Positions 27,861 to 36,131 of a DNA stretch of 64,000 nt are shown here, piece by piece. The notes under the pieces were generated by a model. It was given only the letters and a program-made list of their open reading frames with translations, was not told the DNA's origin and did no database searches. Numbering within the stretch: position 1 is the stretch's first letter; the number at the start of each line of letters is the position of its first letter. Made by a program: the position numbers and the translations under genes. The stretch is from Sediminibacterium roseum (GTDB lineage: Bacteria; Bacteroidota; Bacteroidia; Chitinophagales; Chitinophagaceae): positions 1,242,325-1,306,324 of the forward strand of contig NZ_JAACJS010000015.1 in the NCBI RefSeq assembly GCF_009939005.1, written 5' to 3'.

Positions 27861-28730
27861 TTGAGAGATAAATTATTCAACTGGGCGCTGTTCACTATAC
27901 TGTCGCTTATCTGGGGCAGCTCCTTTATCCTGATGAAAGCGGGTATGAACACCTTAACCGCGTACCATGTTGCATCGATCAGGATCCTCAGCGCAGGCGT
28001 GGTGCTCATTCCTTTTGCGTTCAGGGCGCTGAAGCAGGTTCCTAAAAACAAACTGGTTTTGGTGATCCTGTCTGGCCTGCTTGGCAGTTTCTTCCCTGCT
28101 TATCTTTTTTGTATCGCCGAAACCAGGATCGAGAGTTCACTGGCGGGTATCCTCAATGCGCTCACTCCCCTGTTCACCATATTGGTGGGTATCGCTTTTT
28201 TCCAGCTTAAGGCAAATGTTCAGAAGATCATCGGCGTGCTGATCGGTTTTGGCGGGTTGTGCCTGCTGGTGGCGCCATCGGGCAACATCAGTTTTGAGCA
28301 CTTTACACACATCATGCTTGTATTGCTCGCCACGCTTTTATACGGCATCAATGTAAACATGGTGGGGCGGCACATGCAGGGCGTGGGCTCGATCAACATT
28401 GCGGCGCTGGCCTTTACTTTCCTGATCGTTCCAACGATCGTGATCCTTTATTTCACCGGTTATTTCCATTTGCCGTTAACACACAAAGACGTGATGCTTT
28501 CTACACTTGCATCATCCGTTCTCGGCATCGGTGGAACCGCCATCGCCTCCATACTTTTTTACATGCTTGTAAAACGCGCCGGTACGCTGTTCGCCTCTAT
28601 GGTTACGTACGGCATTCCCTTCGTAGCCGTTCTCTGGGGCGTATGGGGCGGCGAACAGGTTACGTTGTGGCAGATGGGTTGCCTGGGCATCATCCTGGCG
28701 GGTGTGTACCTGGTAAATAAGAAGAATTAG
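27861..28730 (+). CDS. EamA/DMT family transporter
   Basis: This 289-residue membrane protein has ten predicted membrane segments in two EamA repeats; the first begins LFTILSLIWGSSFILMKAG and the second LVLLATLLYGINVNMVGRH. The motif SLIWGSSF is very common in drug/metabolite transporters of this superfamily. The start is a TTG at 27861, because the next Met would remove the first membrane segment and an in-frame stop lies at 27843. Substrate cannot be predicted (amino acids, nucleotide derivatives and toxic compounds are all known in the family). It is divergent from ppk2. Confidence 0.85.
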   Translation: MRDKLFNWALFTILSLIWGSSFILMKAGMNTLTAYHVASIRILSAGVVLIPFAFRALKQVPKNKLVLVILSGLLGSFFPAYLFCIAETRIESSLAGILNALTPLFTILVGIAFFQLKANVQKIIGVLIGFGGLCLLVAPSGNISFEHFTHIMLVLLATLLYGINVNMVGRHMQGVGSINIAALAFTFLIVPTIVILYFTGYFHLPLTHKDVMLSTLASSVLGIGGTAIASILFYMLVKRAGTLFASMVTYGIPFVAVLWGVWGGEQVTLWQMGCLGIILAGVYLVNKKN

Positions 28731-28762
28731 CCGTTTAACCGGCAATTAAACGCTTAGAAAGG

Positions 28763-28805
28763 AAAAGGGTCCAAGAAGCAAACAATGTACCTCCCGGACC
28801 CTTTT
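28763..28805. terminator. Terminator between the EamA transporter and frr
   Basis: A 10-base-pair stem (AAAAGGGTCC with GGACCCTTTT) holds a 23-base loop and ends in a T-run on the plus strand and an A/T-rich tract on the other. It lies between converging genes. Confidence 0.7.
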
Positions 28806-28833
28806 TAAAGATTCAATCTCTTTACCAACGACG

Positions 28834-29397
28834 CTATACCGTCATCATCTCTTTCTCCTTCGCGGCCAGGTGCTTGTCAACAAGCACGATGTATCTATCG
28901 GTAAGCTGCTGCACATTGCCTTCGCCGTCTTTGGATTCGTCTTCGCTAAGGCCGTCTTTCTGTAATTTCTTGATGCCTTCGATCGCGTCGCGGCGTATGT
29001 TGCGGATGGCCACTTTAGAATGTTCGCCTTCCCCGTTTGCTTTTTTGAACAGCTCTTTTCTTCTCTCTTCGGTAAGCGGCGGAAGGAACAGCCTGATCTG
29101 GTTACCGTCGTTCTGCGGTGTAATGCCGATGTTGGCCTGCATGATCGAACGCTCTATCGGCGCCAGCATGTTTTTTTCCCATGGCTGGATGCTGATCGTA
29201 CGCACATCCAGCACCGTTATATTGGCCACCTGTGCAATAGGTGTTGGTGAACCGTAATAATCTACATTGATGCCATCCAGCATAGACGGGCTCGCCTTGC
29301 CCGCACGGATCTTTGTCAGCTCTGTTTCCAGGTGGCTGATGGCTTTCTTCATCGCCTCTTCTGCATCTTCCACTATCAGTTGTAATTCTTCCGACAT
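28834..29397 (-). CDS. frr: Ribosome recycling factor
   Basis: This 187-residue factor, together with EF-G, splits post-termination ribosomes for reuse. The sequence shows the expected three-helix-bundle domain (EELQLIVEDAEEAMKKAISHLETEL, ending ADRYIVLVDKHLAAKEKEMM-like helix) and the inserted beta/alpha domain with RAGKASPSMLDGINVDYYGSPT and FLPPLTEERRKELFKKA. Length is as usual. The gene pyrH, which often precedes frr, is not in the window; the gene lies alone between converging and diverging neighbours. Confidence 0.97.
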   Translation of the reverse strand: MSEELQLIVEDAEEAMKKAISHLETELTKIRAGKASPSMLDGINVDYYGSPTPIAQVANITVLDVRTISIQPWEKNMLAPIERSIMQANIGITPQNDGNQIRLFLPPLTEERRKELFKKANGEGEHSKVAIRNIRRDAIEGIKKLQKDGLSEDESKDGEGNVQQLTDRYIVLVDKHLAAKEKEMMTV

Positions 29398-29432
29398 AAC
29401 GCTTCGTTTTTGAATGGGCGAAAATAGTAAAG

Positions 29433-29526
29433 AGTTGGGAGTTTTAAGTTAGGAGTTTGATGTATACAGCCGTTTTTACCCAAAATTCAGTGGAAACGCC
29501 AAACTACCGACTTAAAACTCCTAACT
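29433..29526. repeat. Imperfect inverted repeat between frr and the transketolase gene
   Basis: A 26-base arm (29433-29458, AGTTGGGAGTTTTAAGTTAG and onward) has an inverted partner at 29501-29526 with 22 of 26 positions complementary. The arms lie 42 bases apart. Confidence 0.6.
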
Positions 29527-29530
29527 CCCT

Positions 29531-29538
29531 TATATTTG
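29531..29538 (+). promoter_or_regulatory. Putative -7 box for the transketolase gene
   Basis: TATATTTG matches the Bacteroidota -7 consensus exactly, 18 bases before the start codon at 29557, overlapping the end of the inverted repeat. No clear -33 element is seen. Confidence 0.4.
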
Positions 29539-29556
29539 CGCCAATAATTACAATTT

Positions 29557-30399
29557 ATGGCAAGCATACAGGATCTGCAGAATGTCGCCACCCAGATGAG
29601 GCGCGATATCGTTAGAATGGTTCATGGCGTTCAGAGCGGGCACCCGGGGGGATCACTCGGCTGCGCGGATTATTTCGCGGCGCTGTTCTTCCACACCATG
29701 AAACACGATACGAATTTTAAGATGGACGGAAAAGATGAAGATCTTTTCTTCCTCTCCAACGGACACATCTCTCCTGTATATTATTCTGCCCTCGCCCGCT
29801 CAGGGTATTTCGAGGTGAAGGAACTGGCGAGCTTCCGCAAGATCAACTCACGCTTACAGGGCCATCCTACTACGCATGAACACCTGCCGGGTGTACGTGT
29901 GGCCAGCGGATCGCTCGGGCAGGGCATGAGCGTTGCCATCGGCGCGGCGCTGACCAAAAAGATCAATGGCGACGAGCATTTCGTGTTCTCCTTGCACGGG
30001 GATGGTGAACTTGACGAAGGACAAAACTGGGAAGCCATCATGTTTGCCGCACACCATAAAGTGGACAACCTGATCTCAACCATCGACTGGAACGGGCAAC
30101 AGATAGACGGCCCTACGGATAAAGTAATGTCGCTCGGCAACCTCCGCGCAAAATTTGAAGCATTTGGCTGGACCGTTCTTGAAATGGATGGACATGATAT
30201 GGCTTCGATCGTTGCGACCCTCGATAAGGCAAAATCGATGCGCGGACAAGGCAAACCCATCTGCATACTGATGAAAACAGGCATGGGTAAAGGAATCGAT
30301 TTCATGGAAGGCAGCCACGAATGGCACGGCATCGCTCCAAACGATGAACAACTGGCCAAAGCACTGGCGCAACTGCCGGAAACACTCGGAGACTATTAA
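29557..30399 (+). CDS. Transketolase, N-terminal (TPP-binding) subunit only
   Basis: This 280-residue protein corresponds to the N-terminal half of transketolase, which binds thiamine diphosphate. Motifs are GHPGGSLGCADYFAALF near residue 30, LFFLSNGHISPVYYSAL near 65, GSLGQGMSVAIGAALT near 118, and the TPP motif HGDGELDEGQNWEAIMFA near 147. Bacteroidota usually carry the C-terminal half as the next gene, but here the following gene is unrelated. The other subunit must be elsewhere or absent, so full activity is inferred to need an unlinked partner. Confidence 0.93.
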   Translation: MASIQDLQNVATQMRRDIVRMVHGVQSGHPGGSLGCADYFAALFFHTMKHDTNFKMDGKDEDLFFLSNGHISPVYYSALARSGYFEVKELASFRKINSRLQGHPTTHEHLPGVRVASGSLGQGMSVAIGAALTKKINGDEHFVFSLHGDGELDEGQNWEAIMFAAHHKVDNLISTIDWNGQQIDGPTDKVMSLGNLRAKFEAFGWTVLEMDGHDMASIVATLDKAKSMRGQGKPICILMKTGMGKGIDFMEGSHEWHGIAPNDEQLAKALAQLPETLGDY

Positions 30400-30413
30400 A
30401 GTTTTTGGTGATG

Positions 30414-30491
30414 GGTTTGATTGTTTATTTGTTTGCCTGCTGATTTATTAAAAAAGAAATCAGTACAGGTGGCCGGGTAAACAATCAAACC
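30414..30491. repeat. Long hairpin after the transketolase subunit gene
   Basis: A perfect 14-base inverted pair (GGTTTGATTGTTTA at 30414-30427 and its complement at 30478-30491) surrounds an inner near-palindrome (CCTGCTGATTT with AAATCAGTACAGG). It could end transcription, though no clear T-run follows. Confidence 0.6.
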
Positions 30492-30509
30492 ACTAAACAA
30501 ACCTCCCCT

Positions 30510-31361
30510 ATGAGCACAGCACAAAATAACGTAGCACTACTCGTTCATAGCTGTGACAGGTACGAGCTTCTCTACAAAGGGTTTTCTTTTTTCTTTTCGA
30601 AGTATTGGGATTTTTCTGCGCGATGCAATTATTATTTTGCAACGGAAGAGAAAACTGTTTCGATCGATCATTTTGAAAACATCCGCTCGGGCAAAGGGCA
30701 ATGGGCCGACAGGCTCGTGGTATTGCTGAACAGTATACCTGAGAAATATGTACTGTATTTCCAGGAAGACATGTGGCTGAACAAAAAAGTGAACGGCGAT
30801 TTCTTTAACCGGCTTTTTGAGATGGCGGAGGCCAATGATTGGAAACTTGTAAAGCTCCATAGCTCAGAAGTATACACCACGGTTGCTACAGGTATTTTTA
30901 TTGAAGGGTTTGAGATCGCAAAACTGGATAACCAAAGCTCGGATTTCCTGATGTCGCACCAGGTTACTTTGTGGAACAAAGAGTTCCTCATCCGCCAGTT
31001 ACACAGGAACGAACATCCCTGGAGAAACGAAAGAAAGGGAACGGCGCGTTTGAAAAAATTAAACCCGGAGATCTTCCAGGCAGATTATTTTGCAGAGAAC
31101 GGGAAGCCGCCGGTAAACAGGAACGACAACCCGGTGTTGAGAAGCGAATACCAGACCGTTTCCATGAACAGTACCTTAAGCGGTAATGTTGCACCCTACA
31201 TCAACGAATTACTCCATGGCGATTCAAACGATCGCCAGTATGCAATGAAGCTGCAGCACAACTACAACAACCAGCTTACACACGATGGCCTCCAGCCCGC
31301 GCGCAAAGTGGATGTGTTTAAACAGGCAAAGACCTGGGTAAAGAAAGCATTCGGGAAATGA
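30510..31361 (+). CDS. Glycosyltransferase-like protein of unknown specificity
   Basis: This is a 283-residue cytoplasmic protein without signal peptide. Its opening (NVALLVHSCDRYELLYKGFSFFFSKYW) and the EKYVLYFQEDMWLN segment near residue 85 resemble the nucleotide-sugar binding region of GT-A glycosyltransferases, in which QEDMW would supply the acidic residue. The remainder (HEPWRNERKGTARL-like region, DYFAENGKPPVNRNDN) is not assigned. It stands alone between two intergenic regions, with no sugar-biosynthesis neighbours. The family call is tentative; a structure prediction would settle the fold. Confidence 0.5.
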   Translation: MSTAQNNVALLVHSCDRYELLYKGFSFFFSKYWDFSARCNYYFATEEKTVSIDHFENIRSGKGQWADRLVVLLNSIPEKYVLYFQEDMWLNKKVNGDFFNRLFEMAEANDWKLVKLHSSEVYTTVATGIFIEGFEIAKLDNQSSDFLMSHQVTLWNKEFLIRQLHRNEHPWRNERKGTARLKKLNPEIFQADYFAENGKPPVNRNDNPVLRSEYQTVSMNSTLSGNVAPYINELLHGDSNDRQYAMKLQHNYNNQLTHDGLQPARKVDVFKQAKTWVKKAFGK

Positions 31362-31376
31362 TCTCAAAACAAACCC

Positions 31377-32591
31377 TTAACTCTTCAAAGAAAAAAACTG
31401 CGCACTCGCTTTCCTGGATGGAATCCACGATGCCAAAAACGCGATAAGGGCAACGGTTCCGATCACGAGCAGGTAATCTGTTGCCACCATTTTTACAGGG
31501 TAGTAATCGATGATAAATGTATCGCCGCCGAGCTTGATGGGTTTGAATTGAAGTTGGATCCAGCATACAACCGTTGCCAGCAAAATACCTGCGCCGCCGC
31601 CGATGGCTGCGAGCAAAAGGCCTTCGCTCAAAAAGATCCGCTGCACCAGCTGGTCGTTTGCGCCCATGGCCTTGAGCACGGCAATGTCTTTCTGTTTTTC
31701 AAGAACGATCATCGTTAATGCCCCGATCATGTTAAAGGCGGCCACAACCAGGATAAGGGAAAGGATGCCATAGATCACCCATTTTTCCACCTGCATGATG
31801 GCGTATACTGTTTTATTCTGCTCATACCTTGTTTGAACAACAAGGTCCTTTCCAACGATGGCCTCCAACTGTTTTTTGACTTCCTTATCGCTTCCCGATA
31901 ATTTCATTTCTATGGCGCTGAATTCATCGGGTGCCATGTTGAGCATGTATTTTACAAAGCCCAGGTTACTGAACACGTATTTATTGTCGAACTCCTGTTG
32001 TACCATAAAAGTACCTACTGGCATTACACTGAACGAGTTCAACCCGTCTTCTGATGTTAAGCGTGCCGCGTTCTTGTTGGGAAGGTAAATGGTTGCGGGC
32101 GCCACCTGCCGGTCGATCTCTATGTTGGCCGCATTCTCAATACCGGCGCCCACCACCAGTTTTGGTTCTGAAGGTGTACCCAGTTCAAATTTACCGCGCG
32201 GGATGTGCTCCGGTGTGTTGAGTTTGTTGATGGCGGTATAATTTTCATCCACCCCTTTTATTGTTGCGGGCACAATGCCATCGTTGTTGAGCATTGCTTT
32301 TTCTTCTGCAACAAAACTGATCACCGCAACGCCCTTTGTGTTTTTTATTTTACTGACCTGGTCGCCTGCGATGTGAAATGTTTTTCCACGTGCGGGAACA
32401 ATGCGCATGTCTGCATAAAAATCTGAATACAACCCTTTCACCAGGTCCTCAAACCCGTTGAACACGCTGAGCACCACGATCAACGCCGCGCTGCCCACCG
32501 CGATGGCCGCAACACTGATCCAGGCGATCACGTTGATCGCATTGGTTGACTTGTTTGAACGGAAATAGCGCCAGGCGAAAAGAAGGTTCAA
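31377..32591 (-). CDS. FtsX/LolC-type ABC transporter permease
   Basis: This 404-residue inner-membrane protein begins LLFAWRYFRSNKSTNAINVI, the cytoplasmic lead-in of MacB/LolC/FtsX permeases, followed by the first membrane helix (AWISVAAIAVGSAALIVVLSVFNGFE), a large periplasmic domain (residues 55-265), then three membrane segments in the C-terminal 140 residues (ending VLLVIGTVALIAFLASWIPSRKAS). No ATPase is adjacent. The rbfA gene lies 147 bases upstream and may be co-transcribed, as is frequent in Bacteroidota. Lipoprotein export is possible but unproven. Confidence 0.8.
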   Translation of the reverse strand: MNLLFAWRYFRSNKSTNAINVIAWISVAAIAVGSAALIVVLSVFNGFEDLVKGLYSDFYADMRIVPARGKTFHIAGDQVSKIKNTKGVAVISFVAEEKAMLNNDGIVPATIKGVDENYTAINKLNTPEHIPRGKFELGTPSEPKLVVGAGIENAANIEIDRQVAPATIYLPNKNAARLTSEDGLNSFSVMPVGTFMVQQEFDNKYVFSNLGFVKYMLNMAPDEFSAIEMKLSGSDKEVKKQLEAIVGKDLVVQTRYEQNKTVYAIMQVEKWVIYGILSLILVVAAFNMIGALTMIVLEKQKDIAVLKAMGANDQLVQRIFLSEGLLLAAIGGGAGILLATVVCWIQLQFKPIKLGGDTFIIDYYPVKMVATDYLLVIGTVALIAFLASWIPSRKASAQFFSLKS

Positions 32592-32738
32592 GCTTTTTTG
32601 TTTATTGGCTTAGCAGTTTGCCGGCCCGCCGGTTTGTTTGATATAGTTTGCCGCCCAACGCGTTTTCAATTCGCTTCGCGAATCGGGGAAACCTGTATCA
32701 ACCAAATATAAAACGGGTAAACCGGCGGCCCAACCAGG

Positions 32739-33101
32739 TTACTCACCTTTGTCTTTGGATATCTGTTTGAAGATCTCTTCCATTTTAAACACATAATCCA
32801 GCGTATCATCCAGGTAAAAATGGAGCACGGGAATCCTGCGGAGCTGGTGTTTAACGCGGTCGGCGAGCTCTTTTTTGATCTCCCATGCGCGCGATTCGAT
32901 GGTTTTCATCGTTCCTTTCGCATCCTTTACCTGGAAAAGGCTAAGGTAAATGCGCGCCTCGAGCAGGTCGGGCGTAACTTTTACGGAAGAGATGGATACC
33001 ATTCCGCCGTCTATCATAGACAGTCCCAGCCGCCTGAATATATCGTTCAGTTCTTCCTGCAATGCGCCGGCCACTTGTCTTTGTCGTTTACCCTCCTCCA
33101 T
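32739..33101 (-). CDS. rbfA: 30S ribosome-binding factor A
   Basis: This 120-residue KH-like protein helps late 30S maturation and 16S 5' processing. The sequence has the RbfA pattern: RQRQVAGALQEELNDIFRRLGLSM at the start, VTPDLLEARIYLSLFQ in the middle, and RIPVLHFYLDDTLDYVFKMEEIFKQI near the end. Length is normal. It lies on the minus strand with the FtsX-type permease downstream; the MsbA-like gene is divergent, 63 bases away. Confidence 0.93.
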   Translation of the reverse strand: MEEGKRQRQVAGALQEELNDIFRRLGLSMIDGGMVSISSVKVTPDLLEARIYLSLFQVKDAKGTMKTIESRAWEIKKELADRVKHQLRRIPVLHFYLDDTLDYVFKMEEIFKQISKDKGE

Positions 33102-33164
33102 ATTCTAACGTTTGTTTGCGTACAAAATTAGTTACTTTGCTGCGTTTTAAGTGTTTTATCCTTT

Positions 33165-34982
33165 ATGAAGCGATTTTCCCGAATACTATTCTACCTGCGG
33201 AGCCAGAAACAGAACATTGTTCTCTACTTCGTATTCAATATTTTGGCGGTTGTTTTCTCGCTACTGTCGCTTTCCATGCTGGTTTCCATCCTGAACATGC
33301 TGTTTAAAAAGGACCTGGTGGCCGACCCTGTTGCGCCTGCGCTCTCCTTCCGGCCGGATGAACTGCTCGATTACATCAAATTCCACCTCGTACGTGTAGT
33401 GAAGGAACATGGGCAGGCCTATGCGCTCGCGGTTACCTGCATGGTTACACTGGTGGCCATTTTCTTTAAGAATGTATTTATCTATATGTCGTTCCGCGTG
33501 CTTACGCCGATGCGGAACCACATTATGACGAGGCTCCGATCCGATCTCTACACAAAGATCCTCGAGCTGCCCATCGGCTTTTTTACCGAGCAGCGCAAGG
33601 GCGATATCATCAGCCGCATGAGCAACGATGCAAACGAGGTTGAATGGAGCGTGGTGGGAACGCTCGAGGGCTTGGTGCGCGACCCGCTCAATATCCTGAT
33701 ATTGCTTGTTACGCTCGTGTTTTTGAGCCCGGCTTTGTCGTTGTTCCTGCTGGTGCTTTTGCCCATTGCGGGTTTTATCATCGGGCGGGTGAGCCGTTCG
33801 TTGAAAAAACAATCCACCAATGCGCAGGAGCAGCTGGGCACATTGATGTCGATATTGGATGAAACGCTTGGCGGGCTCCGCGTGATCAAAGCCTTCAACG
33901 CGGAAAAAATACTACGCGCCAAATTTTTCAATACCAACGGAAAGCTCAACCAGATCCGCAACAGGATGAACTTCCGCCGCGACCTTGCCTCGCCTATGTC
34001 TGAATTTTTAGGGGTGCTGGTGTTGTTGTGCGTGGTTTGGTTTGGCGGCAAACTGGTGTTCAGCAACGGGCTGGATTCGGAAAGCTTTATCATGTACATA
34101 GCTGTGTTTACGCAGATCATCAGCCCGGCAAAATCATTGTCGACCGGTTTTTACAATATTCAAAGAGGAAGTTCGGCCATACAGCGTATTGAAGAAGTGT
34201 TGCAGGCGCCGATCAAGGTAACCGATGAGCCGGGTGCAAAAACGATCACATCGTTCAACAAAAGCATCGAGTTCAGGAATGTTTCTTTTGCGTATGATGA
34301 TAAAGTGATCCTGCGCAACATCAACCTCATCATCGAAAAAGGAAAAACGGTTGCGTTGGTGGGTTCTTCCGGCGCGGGCAAAAGTTCGCTTGCAGACCTT
34401 GTGCCGCGTTTTCACGATGTAACGGAAGGAGAACTGCTGATCGACGGCGTGAACATCAAGTCGTATTCATTGCATTCTGTTCGAAACCTGATGGGCATAG
34501 TAACACAGGAGCCGATCCTGTTTAACGACAGCATCGCCAACAACATAGCCCTCGGCGCAGACCATGTTACACCGCAACGGATAGAGGAAGCCGCAGGCGT
34601 GGCCAATGCGCTCAACTTCATCAGGCAAAAAGAGGATGGGTTCGATTCCAACATCGGTGATCGTGGCAGCAAATTGAGTGGTGGTGAAAGACAACGCCTC
34701 ACCATCGCGCGCGCCGTTCTGAAAAACCCGCCCATCCTGATCCTGGATGAGGCCACTTCATCACTCGATACCGAGAGCGAGCGACTGGTACAGGATGCGA
34801 TCAATAACATGATGCAGAACCGGACCTCGCTGGTGATCGCGCACCGTTTATCAACCATCCGCCATGCAGACGAGATCATCGTGTTGCAGAAAGGGGAAAT
34901 TGTTGAGCGCGGAACACACGACCAGTTGCTTGTACAGAATGGCATCTACAGGAAACTGGTAGAGATGCAGGAAGTGAAATAG
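33165..34982 (+). CDS. ABC exporter, fused permease and ATPase (MsbA-like)
   Basis: This 605-residue half-transporter has six membrane helices in residues 20-330 (first segment IVLYFVFNILAVVFSLLSLSML) and a C-terminal ATPase domain. The latter has Walker A VGSSGAGKSSLAD near 402, the ABC signature LSGGERQRLTIARA near 505, Walker B PILILDEATSSLD and a switch His in VIAHRLSTIRHAD. The family exports lipids, lipopolysaccharide core, peptides or drugs as a homodimer. MsbA-like lipid A flipping is plausible because no other lipid A genes or substrate clues are nearby to decide. A clear terminator follows. Confidence 0.88.
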   Translation: MKRFSRILFYLRSQKQNIVLYFVFNILAVVFSLLSLSMLVSILNMLFKKDLVADPVAPALSFRPDELLDYIKFHLVRVVKEHGQAYALAVTCMVTLVAIFFKNVFIYMSFRVLTPMRNHIMTRLRSDLYTKILELPIGFFTEQRKGDIISRMSNDANEVEWSVVGTLEGLVRDPLNILILLVTLVFLSPALSLFLLVLLPIAGFIIGRVSRSLKKQSTNAQEQLGTLMSILDETLGGLRVIKAFNAEKILRAKFFNTNGKLNQIRNRMNFRRDLASPMSEFLGVLVLLCVVWFGGKLVFSNGLDSESFIMYIAVFTQIISPAKSLSTGFYNIQRGSSAIQRIEEVLQAPIKVTDEPGAKTITSFNKSIEFRNVSFAYDDKVILRNINLIIEKGKTVALVGSSGAGKSSLADLVPRFHDVTEGELLIDGVNIKSYSLHSVRNLMGIVTQEPILFNDSIANNIALGADHVTPQRIEEAAGVANALNFIRQKEDGFDSNIGDRGSKLSGGERQRLTIARAVLKNPPILILDEATSSLDTESERLVQDAINNMMQNRTSLVIAHRLSTIRHADEIIVLQKGEIVERGTHDQLLVQNGIYRKLVEMQEVK

Positions 34983-35052
34983 CACAATGTATGGGCGGTA
35001 TCACCAAAACGGCGATCACCATATAATGATACGAGACAATACCACGCACAAA

Positions 35053-35076
35053 AAAGGCCGCGATTACGCGGCCTTT
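35053..35076. terminator. Bidirectional terminator between the ABC exporter and dksA-like genes
   Basis: A 10-base-pair GC-rich stem (AAAGGCCGCG with CGCGGCCTTT) and an ATTA loop are flanked by an A-run and T-rich bases. Confidence 0.85.
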
Positions 35077-35096
35077 ATATTTGGTGTAGTGTTGCT

Positions 35097-36125
35097 TTAT
35101 TGTTCTGCGCTTGGTTTAACCAGGCCCAGTTTCGCTTCCAGGCTCAAGGTAGCATGCGGCACTGCACGGAGGCGGGCCTTGTCTATGAGCTTCCCGGTTA
35201 CGCGGCAAATGCCGTAGGTTTTGTTCTCGATACGCATCATCGCTTTCTCAAGGTGATCGATGTAGGTGATCTGGCGGCTTGCCATCTGGCTCAGCTGTTC
35301 GCGTTCCATGCTCATGCTGCCATCTTCCATGGTCATGTAGCGTGCATCGTCGTTGTCTCCACCCATTTCATCCTTGCGGGTAATGAGTCCCTGGAGATAG
35401 GCCAGCTCTTTTTTAGCCGCTTCCAGTTTTTTACCGATCAGTTCCCTGAACTCGTTCAGGTCGCTGTCGCTGTATTTTACCAACGGGTCTCCATTGGTTC
35501 TCTGGGCGTCTGCTCTTTTTTCCAGTTGCGTATAACCTGGCTGGTACGGCACACTCGTCTTCGTATTGATCTTCGGCACTTTCACGTCTTTAATGGGTTC
35601 AGGTTGTTTTTTAACTGGTTTTACGGGTGGTTGTGGCGGCCCTTTGGGCTCTGGTTTCTGAAACGGTGGTAATGGTTTTGAAACGGGTTTAACGGGTGCT
35701 GCCACTTTTACCGGTACTTTAGCGCCCGGCCTAACCTGAAGCCCTCCTTTTTTTACGGGAGTCGGTGCTGGTTTTGCGGGTGCCGCTTTTGCCGGTGCAG
35801 GTTTTACCGCTGCTTTGGCAGGCGCTGCTTTGGCAGGCGCTGCTTTGGCAGGTGCCGCTTTTGCCGGAACTGCTTTGGCCGCTGCTTTTACCGGTGCCGG
35901 TTTTTTAACAGGGGCCGCCTTTTTGGGCGCTGGTTTAGGAGCCACTTTCTTAGCCGGAACTGCTTTCTTAGGCGCTGGTTTAGGAGCCGCTTTCTTAGCC
36001 GGGGCCGCTTTTTTAGGCGCTGGTTTAGGAGCCGCTTTCTTAGCCGGGGCCGCTTTTTTAGCTGGTTTAGGAGCCGGTTTCTTAGCCGGGGCCGCCTTTT
36101 TAGGAGCAGGTTTCTTAGTAGGCAT
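35097..36125 (-). CDS. Histone-like Lys/Ala/Pro tail fused to a TraR/DksA-like domain
   Basis: This is a 342-residue fusion. Residues 1 to about 170 are almost only Lys, Ala and Pro in repeats such as KKAAPAKKAAPKPAP, like histone H1 tails and HctB-type bacterial proteins. Residues 175-205 are a Pro-rich linker. From about 210 a DksA/TraR-like coiled-coil and finger follow (DLNEFRELIGKKLEAAKKEL, then a long helix and NKTYGICRVTGKLIDKARL). Only one of the four zinc cysteines (Cys307) remains. DksA normally enters the RNA polymerase secondary channel. The tail suggests nucleic-acid binding. Both roles are inference. It starts 6 bases after the ileS stop codon, so it is in the ileS operon. Confidence 0.85.
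   Translation of the reverse strand: MPTKKPAPKKAAPAKKPAPKPAKKAAPAKKAAPKPAPKKAAPAKKAAPKPAPKKAVPAKKVAPKPAPKKAAPVKKPAPVKAAAKAVPAKAAPAKAAPAKAAPAKAAVKPAPAKAAPAKPAPTPVKKGGLQVRPGAKVPVKVAAPVKPVSKPLPPFQKPEPKGPPQPPVKPVKKQPEPIKDVKVPKINTKTSVPYQPGYTQLEKRADAQRTNGDPLVKYSDSDLNEFRELIGKKLEAAKKELAYLQGLITRKDEMGGDNDDARYMTMEDGSMSMEREQLSQMASRQITYIDHLEKAMMRIENKTYGICRVTGKLIDKARLRAVPHATLSLEAKLGLVKPSAEQ
35815..36121 (-). repeat. Coding repeats of the Lys-Ala-Pro tail
   Basis: The DNA has many near-copies of 21- to 45-base units encoding AKKAAPKPAP and related words, including two consecutive near-identical 45-base copies around 35960-36060. Slipped-strand length change is likely over time. Confidence 0.75.
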
Positions 36126-36131
36126 ACAGTT

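Noticed and set aside
32592..32738. GC-rich partial inverted repeat between the FtsX-type permease and rbfA
   Set aside because: Arms are short and imperfect (about 11 bases) and there is no T-run; too weak to call a terminator or element.
34987..35217. Plus-strand 76-codon frame after the ABC exporter gene
   Set aside because: It spans the terminator hairpin and overlaps the end of the dksA-like gene on the other strand.
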